Shown one piece after another: positions 1-5,384 of a DNA stretch of 11,110 nt. Below the pieces are notes generated by a model. The model did no database searches. It was given only the letters and a program-made list of their open reading frames with translations, and was not told where the DNA came from. Each line of letters begins with the position of its first letter. The first letter of the stretch is position 1. This DNA is from Clostridiaceae bacterium (GTDB taxonomy: Bacteria > Bacillota > Clostridia > Lutisporales > Lutisporaceae). The position numbers and the translations under genes are program-made. The DNA is taken from contig JAQVFD010000042.1 in the NCBI GenBank assembly GCA_028697435.1, positions 1 to 11,110 of the forward strand. The letters are read 5' to 3'.

Positions 1-92
1 GCTGCTGTAAGTGTAGTCTTTCCATGGTCAACATGACCGATTGTCCCTATGTTTACATGGGGTTTGGTCCTTTCATATTTTGCCTTTGCCAT
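1..92 (-). CDS. tuf: Elongation factor Tu, N-terminal fragment (runs off the window)
   Basis: Only the first 30 codons and two bases are present; the gene continues leftwards out of the window. EF-Tu is the GTPase that delivers aminoacyl-tRNA to the ribosome. The visible N-terminus begins [20 protein letters not shown] and contains the G1/P-loop GHVDHGKT at residues 19-26, which is diagnostic of EF-Tu. The ATG at 92-90 is preceded by a strong GGAGGAG ribosome binding site (99-108, minus strand), which fixes the start. Three tRNA genes lie directly upstream on the same strand, with no promoter-like element visible between them and tuf, so the gene is probably co-transcribed with them. Whether the genome has a second tuf copy cannot be seen here. 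Confidence 0.96.
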
Positions 93-204
93 TTTCTTCT
101 CCTCCTCTAAGTTTCAAGATTGTAAGTTGAATGTATAGATAGCCTGATACTATCTGTACAGCATAGAGTTCAAGCAAACTCATCCGTGTGTGTCTATATA
201 AAGA
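93..204 (-). other. Leader between tRNA-Thr and tuf
   Basis: This 112-nt non-coding stretch would form the 5' end of the tuf mRNA after tRNA-Thr is released from the precursor. Two small stem-loops can be drawn. One has 6-bp arms at 137-142 and 150-155 with a 7-nt loop; the other has 5-bp arms at 166-170 and 177-181 with a 6-nt loop. Neither is followed by a U-run, so they do not look like terminators. The tuf ribosome binding site is at 99-108. A regulatory role is possible but not supported beyond the presence of the hairpins. Confidence 0.4.
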
Positions 205-281
205 TGGAGCTCACGAGCGGGCTTGAACCGCCGAACCTCTTCCTTACCAAGGAAGTGCTCTACCTGCTGAGCTACGTGAGC
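205..281 (-). tRNA. tRNA-Thr(GGT)
   Basis: The minus strand folds into a complete cloverleaf. The acceptor arms GCTCACG (281-275) and CGTGAGC (215-209) pair fully. The anticodon stem CTTCC/GGAAG encloses the loop TTGGTAA, giving anticodon GGT (248-246), which reads ACC and ACU. The T-loop is TTCAAGC, and the 3' CCA is encoded (207-205). It is the last tRNA before tuf, the same position as the GGU-type thrT gene in the E. coli tufB operon. Confidence 0.97.
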
Positions 282-295
282 ATAATATAAGATAA

Positions 296-369
296 TGGAG
301 CGGGCAACGGGAATCGGACCCGCATAGCCAGCTTGGGAAGCTGGTATTCTACCACTGAACTATGCCCGC
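296..369 (-). tRNA. tRNA-Gly(CCC)
   Basis: The acceptor stem GCGGGCA (369-363) pairs with TGCCCGC (306-300). The anticodon stem CCAGC/GCTGG encloses TTCCCAA, so the anticodon is CCC (337-335), which reads GGG. The T-loop is TTCGATT-like, as usual for bacterial tRNA-Gly, and CCA is encoded at 298-296. It lies 14 nt upstream of tRNA-Thr and 3 nt downstream of tRNA-Tyr, so all three are almost certainly cut from one precursor. The glycine tRNA at this place in E. coli (glyT) has anticodon UCC, so the isoacceptor differs. Confidence 0.96.
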
Positions 370-372
370 AAT

Positions 373-457
373 TGGTGGAGAGAGATGGATTCGAACCATC
401 GAAGTCTGTGACAACAGATTTACAGTCTGCCCCCTTTGGCCGCTCGGGAACCTCTCC
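373..457 (-). tRNA. tRNA-Tyr(GTA)
   Basis: This is a class II tRNA of 85 nt including the encoded CCA (375-373), with the long variable arm expected for bacterial tRNA-Tyr. The acceptor stem GGAGAGG (457-451) pairs with TCTCTCC (383-377). The anticodon loop CTGTAAA gives GTA (423-421). It is the first gene of the unit: its 5' end lies about 12 nt downstream of the -10 box of a consensus promoter, so the primary transcript has a very short 5' leader. Confidence 0.97.
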
Positions 458-469
458 ATACAATATGGT

Positions 470-498
470 ATTATAAAGCTATTTTATATTTTTGTCAA
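470..498 (-). promoter_or_regulatory. Sigma-A-type promoter of the tRNA-tuf unit
   Basis: On the minus strand a perfect -35 box TTGACA (498-493) and a perfect -10 box TATAAT (475-470) are separated by exactly 17 bp. Initiation would fall near 464-461, a few bases before tRNA-Tyr. A full-consensus promoter suits the very high expression expected of stable RNA and EF-Tu. Confidence 0.9.
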
Positions 499-695
499 TA
501 TAGTTGAAGCTTAGAGATATATGCTCTAATAACACCTAACTGACTATGTTAATAACTATTTATTATTCTTTAGTATATTGTATATTAATATTCTGCTTAA
601 TACAATTGAATTTATTGTATATATGCTTTATTAATATTTTTTTGCTTTCATGTGTGGCAAAGAATTGAAGTTGTAGAAATAATATGTTACAATAA
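499..695. other. AT-rich divergent intergenic region
   Basis: No gene is visible between the tRNA-tuf promoter and the iclR operator region. The sequence is strongly AT-rich, with runs such as a T-run at 637-643. It contains one clean small palindrome (600-620, listed separately). No convincing TTGACA/TATAAT pair for the rightward iclR transcript was found. The best weak candidate is TTGTAG (671-676) with TAATAT (693-698) at 16 bp, which would put the -10 at the edge of the large palindrome. Confidence 0.5.
600..620. repeat. Small inverted repeat upstream of iclR
   Basis: Perfect 7-bp arms ATACAAT (600-606) and ATTGTAT (614-620) are separated by 7 nt. The size suits a dimeric regulator site, but in such AT-rich DNA chance is a real alternative. 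It lies about 75 bp upstream of the larger palindrome, with which it shares no obvious sequence. Confidence 0.4.
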
Positions 696-740
696 TATCG
701 TGCTATAATATAGTATAATGTTCTATATTATAGCACGATA
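696..740. promoter_or_regulatory. Perfect 18-bp-arm inverted repeat, probable iclR operator
   Basis: The arms TATCGTGCTATAATATAG (696-713) and CTATATTATAGCACGATA (723-740) are exact reverse complements around a 9-nt spacer. The element contains two TATAAT hexamers (704-709 and 714-719), so it may overlap the promoter core. It ends 8 nt before the GGAG ribosome binding site of the IclR-family gene. No U-run follows, so it is not an intrinsic terminator. IclR-family repressors commonly bind palindromes in front of their own gene, which makes autoregulation the simplest reading. If it lies inside the transcript, it would instead form a hairpin just upstream of the ribosome binding site. Confidence 0.7.
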
Positions 741-761
741 ATGAGATTGGAGATTAGCATT

Positions 762-1532
762 ATGGCATCAAGCGAAAATGTGAAGATACAATCAGTAAAC
801 AGAGCTATTCAGATATTGCTTTGTTTTGAAAACAACGAAGAATTAGGTGTTACAGAAATAGGCAAAATGGTTGGACTCCATAAAAGTACTGCATTTGGTT
901 TGATATCCACTCTCGAAATGAGCAAAATGCTGGAGAAAAATGAAAACTCCGGAAAATACAGATTGGGATTAGAATTGTTCAGATTAGGTACTAAAGTAAA
1001 CTCGAATCTCAGACATATTTCCATACCCTATCTTGAGCAACTGGTAAAAATGTATCAGGAAACAGTAAATCTAGTGCTCAGAGATGGTAATTCCGTTATT
1101 TACCTTGAAAAAGTAGAAAGCAGCCGCTCCATGCGGATCAGTACTACAGTCGGAGGCAAATTGCCTCTATATTGCACCGCGGTAGGAAAGGCAATAATGG
1201 CTAACCTGCCCCAGTCAGAGCTTAACAATATACTGAGCGGAATGACATTTACCAAATATACCAATAATACATTACATGATACAAATTCGATATTGGAATC
1301 TCTTGAAAAGGTCAGAAGCAACGGATATGCCGAAGATGTCGAAGAACTGGAAACAGGCTTAAGCTGTGTGGCAGCGCCTATATTCAACCATTTCAGCAGT
1401 CCCTTTGCAGCAATAAGTGTATCCGGTCCCACGTTCAGAATGACTGAAGACTTCCGCAAGGAAATCAGTTCGGCATTAATCCAATATACACAAGAAATAT
1501 CCGGGAAACTCGGGTATATTAAAAGTTTGTAA
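762..1532 (+). CDS. IclR-family transcriptional regulator
   Basis: The 256-residue protein has the size and two-domain layout of IclR regulators. An N-terminal winged helix-turn-helix occupies roughly residues 8-70, with SVNRAIQIL at the start and recognition helix around GLHKSTAFGLISTL (38-51). A C-terminal effector-binding domain follows (about 80-250), with the family-typical segments LPLYCTAVGKA (134-144), GYAEDVEELETG (188-199) and SCVAAPI (201-207). I chose the ATG at 762 because GGAG (749-752) lies 9 nt upstream and the protein then begins like other family members. The in-frame ATG at 741 would add seven residues and abuts the palindrome without its own ribosome binding site. The downstream neighbour is panB, 61 nt away on the same strand, so the pair probably forms one unit. 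The effector is unknown. Confidence 0.93.
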   Translation: MASSENVKIQSVNRAIQILLCFENNEELGVTEIGKMVGLHKSTAFGLISTLEMSKMLEKNENSGKYRLGLELFRLGTKVNSNLRHISIPYLEQLVKMYQETVNLVLRDGNSVIYLEKVESSRSMRISTTVGGKLPLYCTAVGKAIMANLPQSELNNILSGMTFTKYTNNTLHDTNSILESLEKVRSNGYAEDVEELETGLSCVAAPIFNHFSSPFAAISVSGPTFRMTEDFRKEISSALIQYTQEISGKLGYIKSL

Positions 1533-1593
1533 TAAATTAGAGTATGCATCTAAAATACCCATCTATATAATAAATATTTAAGGAGGAATCTAA

Positions 1594-2448
1594 ATGGGAA
1601 AGAAAAAATCAATTGTTGACTTCTATGAAATGAAGAAAAAGGGTGAAAAGGTTTCCTGGATCACGGCCTATGATTACCCAATGGCATCCTTTGCCGAGCA
1701 AGCAGGTCTTGATATGATCCTTGTAGGAGATTCTTTGGGAATGGTGGTATTGGGATATCAAGGTACTATTCCCGTAACTATGGATGATTGCATATCTCAC
1801 TGCCAGGCGGTCAGAAGAGGAGCACCGAATACTTATGTAATAGGTGATATGCCATTTGGATCCTATCAGGTATCTGATGAAGATGCTGTCATAAATGCAT
1901 GCAGATTTTTAAAGGAAGCTGATATGGATGCCATCAAGCTGGAAGGCGGTGTGAGAGTTTTAAGCAAAATAAAGGCAATCAGCGATGCGGGAATAGTTGT
2001 GTTCGGACACATAGGCTTGACGCCCCAGAGCTCCGGACAACTTGGAGGCTTCAAGGCACAAGGCAGAACAGTTGATAGTGCAAGAGAGCTTATTAAAGAT
2101 GCAATTGCAATTCAAGAAGCCGGTGCCAGGGCCTTGTTGTTAGAAGCTGTGCCACCGGAATTAACAGAATACATAAGCAAAAAGCTGAGTATCCCGGTTT
2201 ATTCCATTGGTGCCGGACTTCCCTGCGATGGGCAGTTGATTATTTGCGGAGATATGTTGGGACTTTTCCAAGCCTTCACGCCAAAGTTTGTCAAGAAATA
2301 TGCAAATGTGGCTGAAATCATTACAAATGCTTTCAAGGAATATGTGGCAGATGTCAAAGGTGAGAAGTTCCCTGAAGACAAGCATGTATACCATGCTATA
2401 GACAGCAAAGAGGCGTTTGAAGCTTTGTTCAGGGAGTTTGAACAGTAA
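1594..2448 (+). CDS. panB: 3-methyl-2-oxobutanoate hydroxymethyltransferase (PanB)
   Basis: PanB transfers a hydroxymethyl group from 5,10-methylenetetrahydrofolate to 2-oxoisovalerate to give ketopantoate, the first committed step of pantothenate and CoA synthesis. The 284 residues cover the whole TIM-barrel family. Likely metal ligands are Asp46 (GDSLG), Asp85 (GDMPFGSY) and Glu117 (KLEGG), with the catalytic Glu at 184 (LLEAVPPE). Other family blocks are GHIGLTPQS (138-146) and SIGAGLPCDGQ (204-214). Residue 219 before Asp220 is Gly (ICGDMLGL), where E. coli PanB has His and the mycobacterial enzyme, as I recall it, Gln. AGGAGG at 1581-1586 supports the start. The gene follows an IclR regulator and lacks adjacent panC or panD, which is unusual. 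A specialised paralogue working on a related oxoacid cannot be excluded. Confidence 0.94.
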   Translation: MGKKKSIVDFYEMKKKGEKVSWITAYDYPMASFAEQAGLDMILVGDSLGMVVLGYQGTIPVTMDDCISHCQAVRRGAPNTYVIGDMPFGSYQVSDEDAVINACRFLKEADMDAIKLEGGVRVLSKIKAISDAGIVVFGHIGLTPQSSGQLGGFKAQGRTVDSARELIKDAIAIQEAGARALLLEAVPPELTEYISKKLSIPVYSIGAGLPCDGQLIICGDMLGLFQAFTPKFVKKYANVAEIITNAFKEYVADVKGEKFPEDKHVYHAIDSKEAFEALFREFEQ

Positions 2449-2463
2449 TATATCCCCCATCAA

Positions 2464-2513
2464 AAAAGCTAAATCCTTTGAATGATTTTTAATATTCAAG
2501 GGATTTAGCTTTT
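2464..2513. terminator. Bidirectional intrinsic terminator between panB and cysK
   Basis: Two 20-nt arms (2464-2483 and 2494-2513) pair along their whole length with a single T/G mismatch that is a G-U wobble in RNA; the loop is 10 nt. Rightwards the stem ends in a U-run (2510-2513). On the minus strand it ends in six U residues (complement of 2467-2462). It lies 15 nt after the panB stop and 27 nt after the convergent cysK stop, so it can serve both. Confidence 0.9.
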
Positions 2514-2540
2514 GTAATGCAATAGTTTTCAGTTTTTCTT

Positions 2541-3476
2541 CTATGACTCCTGAAATAGAGGCGTCGAAAGATATCTTTCTCCTGTATCCGGCAGTATGAC
2601 TACTATAGTCTTTCCGGCATTTTCCGGTCTCAGAGCCAGCTGAGTAGCAGCAGCCAATGCTGCACCGGAAGATATACCAATCAGAAGTCCTTCTGTCTTT
2701 GCTATCCTCCTTGCTGCTTCAAAGGCTCCTTCTGTCGTAATTGTAATTATCTCATCTATTATCTCCCTGTTTAATACTTCCGGAACGAAACCTGCCCCGA
2801 TTCCCTGAAGCTTGTGAGGTCCCGGATTGCCGCCTGAAAGTACAGGTGAATCCTTTGGTTCTACCGCTACTATCTTTACACCGGGATTATGTTTTTTTAG
2901 AACTTCTCCCACGCCTGTAATTGTTCCGCCGGTTCCCACACCTGCTACAAATATATCCACCTTACCATCCGTATCCTTCAATATTTCCCGTGCAGTAGTA
3001 TTCCTGTGCATCTCAGAATTTGCCGGGTTCTTAAACTGCTGCGGTATAAAAGAATTAGGAATCTCTGCTGCCAATTCCTCAGCTTTACCTATTGCACCCT
3101 TCATCCCCTCAGCTCCCGGAGTAAGCACCAGTTCTGCGCCGAGGGCTGATAGAAGATTTCTCCTTTCAATGCTGAAGGTATCCGGCATCGTGAGTATAAG
3201 TCTATAGCCTTTGGCAGCCGCTACAAAAGCAAGACCTACTCCCGTATTTCCGCTGGTGGGCTCGATTATTACCGTTCCTTTTGAAATAACCCCCCTGTCT
3301 TCCCCATCTTTTATCATTGCATATCCTATTCTGTCTTTTACACTTGAAAGAGGATTGAAATACTCTAGCTTTGCAAGCAGCTTTGCTTTCAAATTGTTGG
3401 CAGTATTGTAATTGGAAACCTCCAAGAGTGGTGTGTTTCCTATCAGTTCTGTAAGGTTCTTAGCTATCTTAGCCAT
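2541..3476 (-). CDS. cysK: Cysteine synthase A (O-acetylserine sulfhydrylase)
   Basis: The enzyme makes L-cysteine from O-acetylserine and sulfide in the cytoplasm, using PLP. The 311 residues show every expected motif. The N-terminal block is LIGNTPL (11-17), the PLP-lysine Lys47 lies in NPLSSVKDR, and TSGNTG (74-79) is the substrate loop. GTGGT (181-185) is the phosphate-binding loop, GISSGAA (267-273) holds the serine contacting the pyridine nitrogen, and the C-terminus carries PDTGERYLST. I start at 3476 because GGAGG (3489-3485) then sits 8 nt upstream; the in-frame ATGs at 3491 and 3482 precede or crowd that site. It is transcribed alone, between the sigH terminator and the shared convergent terminator. 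No consensus promoter is obvious in the very AT-rich 3490-3546. No cysE accompanies it in this window. Confidence 0.96.
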   Translation of the reverse strand: MAKIAKNLTELIGNTPLLEVSNYNTANNLKAKLLAKLEYFNPLSSVKDRIGYAMIKDGEDRGVISKGTVIIEPTSGNTGVGLAFVAAAKGYRLILTMPDTFSIERRNLLSALGAELVLTPGAEGMKGAIGKAEELAAEIPNSFIPQQFKNPANSEMHRNTTAREILKDTDGKVDIFVAGVGTGGTITGVGEVLKKHNPGVKIVAVEPKDSPVLSGGNPGPHKLQGIGAGFVPEVLNREIIDEIITITTEGAFEAARRIAKTEGLLIGISSGAALAAATQLALRPENAGKTIVVILPDTGERYLSTPLFQES

Positions 3477-3546
3477 TTTCATCGCCTCCATTATGACATA
3501 TTATTAACTAATACCATTATTTATAATATTATTTATTACAGTATAT

Positions 3547-3581
3547 AAAAAAGAACCTCTTGAAATTAATACCAGAGGTTC
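3547..3581 (-). terminator. Intrinsic terminator downstream of sigH
   Basis: The 8-bp stem GAACCTCT (3553-3560) with AGAGGTTC (3574-3581) has a 13-nt loop. On the minus strand it is followed directly by six U residues (3552-3547). It lies 46 nt beyond the sigH stop and isolates sigH transcription from cysK. Confidence 0.85.
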
Positions 3582-3627
3582 ATATTTTTAATGTTGTATT
3601 TTACCATAATAATTGGCATTTGAACTT

Positions 3628-4272
3628 TTATATATCTTTAATCTCTAAATATTTCTCAAGTTTTCTCTTAACTCTTTGAAGTGCATTGTCAATAGACTTC
3701 ACATGCCTGTCCAAATCACAGGCAATCTCCTGGTAGGACTTCCCTTGAAGATATGACATTAACACCTCAAGCTCCAATTCACTCAATATCTCACCTATTT
3801 TTGATTCTATGGAAACAAGTTCCTCCTTGCTGATTATAAGCTCTTCAGGGTCCGTTATCTTTGTTGCGGTAAGAATGTCAAGAAGTGTCCTGTCTGACTC
3901 TTCGTCATAAATTGGCTTATTAAGTGAAATATATGAGTTAAGCGGAATATGCTTTTGTCTTGTGGCAGTCTTTATTGCCGTTATTATCTGCCTTGTAATG
4001 CAAAGCTCGGCAAAGGCTCTGAAGGATGACAATTTATCATTTCTAAAATCCCTTATAGCCTTGTACAACCCGATCATGCCTTCCTGTACTATGTCCTCTT
4101 TGTCGGCGCCTATAAGGAAATAGGATCTGGCTTTTGCTCTGACAAAGTTCTTGTACTTATTGATAATGTACTCTAAAGATGTGGAATTCCCATCCCTGGC
4201 GCTAAGTACGATTTCTTCATCAAGCATGTTGTCATAGCTTTCAATGAATTTCTTTTCTGCATTTACTTCCAA
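3628..4272 (-). CDS. sigH: RNA polymerase sigma-H factor (Spo0H family)
   Basis: This 214-residue sigma-70-family protein has the length of SigH, which directs transition-phase and early sporulation genes in Firmicutes. Region 2 is visible at about 18-110, with the core-binding segment DKEDIVQEGMIGLYKAIRDF (57-76) and the promoter-melting and -10-binding part through FRAFAELCITRQIITAIKTATRQKH. Region 4 follows at about 155-208 with the helix-turn-helix KSYQEIACDLDRHVKSIDNA. The start codon is TTG at 4272-4270, chosen because GGAGG (4284-4280) lies 7 nt upstream; the ATG at 4286 is out of frame. The position directly after rlmB matches the conserved Firmicutes order and supports SigH over other small sigma factors. 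It has its own promoter and terminator. Confidence 0.94.
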   Translation of the reverse strand: MEVNAEKKFIESYDNMLDEEIVLSARDGNSTSLEYIINKYKNFVRAKARSYFLIGADKEDIVQEGMIGLYKAIRDFRNDKLSSFRAFAELCITRQIITAIKTATRQKHIPLNSYISLNKPIYDEESDRTLLDILTATKITDPEELIISKEELVSIESKIGEILSELELEVLMSYLQGKSYQEIACDLDRHVKSIDNALQRVKRKLEKYLEIKDI

Positions 4273-4316
4273 ACAATCGCCTCCATGTATTAGACATAGA
4301 AAACCACACTATTATC

Positions 4317-4345
4317 ATTATACATATACGAGCTGTTTTAGTCAA
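4317..4345 (-). promoter_or_regulatory. Sigma-A-type promoter of sigH
   Basis: The -35 box TTGACT (4345-4340) and the perfect -10 box TATAAT (4322-4317) are 17 bp apart. The -35 begins 3 nt after the rlmB stop codon. Initiation near 4310 leaves a leader of about 40 nt to the TTG start. It allows sigH to be transcribed independently of the upstream genes, as known for sigma-A-driven spo0H in Bacillus. Confidence 0.85.
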
Positions 4346-4348
4346 GTT

Positions 4349-5320
4349 TTAGCGGTTCTTCCGCTGTTTTTGTATCTCAAACATAATTATTGCTGCAGAG
4401 ACAGCGGCATTTAAAGATGCAATCTTACCTTTCATAGGAACACTCACAAGAAAATCACAATTTTCCTTTACAAGCCGCCCGAGTCCTTCACCTTCACTGC
4501 CAATCACTAATGCAATAGGACCGGTCATATCCTTACCATAATATACTTCGCCTTCCATGGAAGCCCCTGCAATCCATAGCCCTTCTTTTTTCAAATACTC
4601 TATTGTATGGTTCAGATTAGTAACTTTTGCAACGGGCACATATTCAATTGCCCCCGCAGAAATCTTTGCTACTGCAGGTGTAAGTCCAACTGCTCTCCTC
4701 TTAGGTATTATTATGCCGTGAACGCCTGCTGCATCAGCTGAGCGGAGAACTGAACCAAGATTGTTGTTGTCGGTTATCTCGTCAAGTATCACAATAAAGG
4801 GAGCCTCGCCCTTTTCCCTTGCAGATTGCAAAATGTCATCCACTTCATAATACTTGTATAAAGCTGCCGAAGCTATCACTCCCTGATGGTTCCTTGTCCT
4901 CGAGAGCCCGTCAAGCTTTGCCTTGTCTACTTCTTTGATAAGTATATTCTTCTCTCTGGCGATAGCAATTATCTGTCTTATGGAACCTTCTCCGACACCC
5001 TTCTGCACAAAAATTTTGTCGATTTCTCTGTTGGATTTAAGTGCCTCAAGCACAGAATTCCTTCCTTCGATCAGATTGATATTATCGTCATCATCTTCTT
5101 CCTGCCGGATATCAGCTTTATACTTATCCTTCGGTTTACCTGTTTCATATGGTGCGGCCTTTTCAAAGGGTCTTCTCTTTCCAAAAGGCTTCTCTGACTT
5201 TCTTTCATCCTTTGTAAATCCGCCGTCTTTCTTTTCAAATTTCCCCGGTCTGCCTGGTCTGTCCGGTCTGCCTGGTTTACCGGGCCTTGCAGGCTTTGAA
5301 TAGTTTTTATTAAATGCCAT
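4349..5320 (-). CDS. rlmB: 23S rRNA (guanosine-2'-O-)-methyltransferase RlmB, SpoU/TrmH family, with basic N-terminal tail
   Basis: The C-terminal 240 residues form a standard SpoU methyltransferase that uses AdoMet to 2'-O-methylate a guanosine (G2251 in E. coli) in the 23S rRNA peptidyl-transferase loop. A small RNA-binding domain (about 83-160, LIEGRNSVLEAL onwards) precedes the knotted catalytic domain. Motif 1 is NNNLGSVLRSADAAG (185-199), motif 2 is ALVIGSEGEGLGRL (270-283) and motif 3 is VPMKGKIASLNAAVSAA (294-310). The first 80 residues are an extra low-complexity tail, with Pro/Arg/Gly/Lys first and an acidic EEDDDD run just before the domain. I start at ATG 5320 because AAGG lies 9 nt upstream; the ATG at 5329 is only 3 codons earlier and touches that site. 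Some family members are described as TrmH-like; the exact target is inferred from the conserved neighbourhood. Confidence 0.92.
   Translation of the reverse strand: MAFNKNYSKPARPGKPGRPDRPGRPGKFEKKDGGFTKDERKSEKPFGKRRPFEKAAPYETGKPKDKYKADIRQEEDDDDNINLIEGRNSVLEALKSNREIDKIFVQKGVGEGSIRQIIAIAREKNILIKEVDKAKLDGLSRTRNHQGVIASAALYKYYEVDDILQSAREKGEAPFIVILDEITDNNNLGSVLRSADAAGVHGIIIPKRRAVGLTPAVAKISAGAIEYVPVAKVTNLNHTIEYLKKEGLWIAGASMEGEVYYGKDMTGPIALVIGSEGEGLGRLVKENCDFLVSVPMKGKIASLNAAVSAAIIMFEIQKQRKNR
5243..5291 (-). repeat. Imperfect short tandem repeat coding for a Pro-Gly-Arg tail in rlmB
   Basis: On the minus strand the units CCAGGCAGA and CCGGACAGA alternate several times with a 9-nt period and code for PGKPGRPDRPGRPGK. 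The stretch is GC-richer than its surroundings. Such repeats can change length by slippage, and each unit adds three residues without disturbing the frame. Confidence 0.7.
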
Positions 5321-5384
5321 AATCCTCATCCTTTTTTAGTGACTTATATGTTTTATTATCCTCAAATTTATAAAAACAATTAAA

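Noticed and set aside
272..463. A 63-codon open frame across the tRNA genes
   Set aside because: It runs through tRNA-Gly and tRNA-Tyr, both complete cloverleaf genes.
458..740. Possible riboswitch or T-box in the long region before iclR
   Set aside because: No T-box bulge motif, no recognisable aptamer core and no terminator/antiterminator pair; only AT-rich DNA and palindromes.
741..761. Seven-residue N-terminal extension of the IclR protein from the ATG at 741
   Set aside because: No ribosome binding site precedes 741 because the palindrome occupies that place; GGAG at 749-752 clearly serves the ATG at 762.
1100..1549. A 149-codon open frame antisense to iclR
   Set aside because: It lies wholly opposite a well-supported IclR gene, has no ribosome binding site of note and shows no protein family character; it mirrors the codon pattern of the real gene.
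2827..3411. Open frames antisense to cysK (126 and 66 codons)
   Set aside because: Low-complexity Ser/Pro/Ala-rich translations opposite a gene with all catalytic motifs; shadows of cysK codon bias.
4886..5303. Two open frames antisense to rlmB (103 and 126 codons)
   Set aside because: They overlap each other and the rlmB reading frame; the proline/leucine-rich end is simply the complement of the rlmB repeat.
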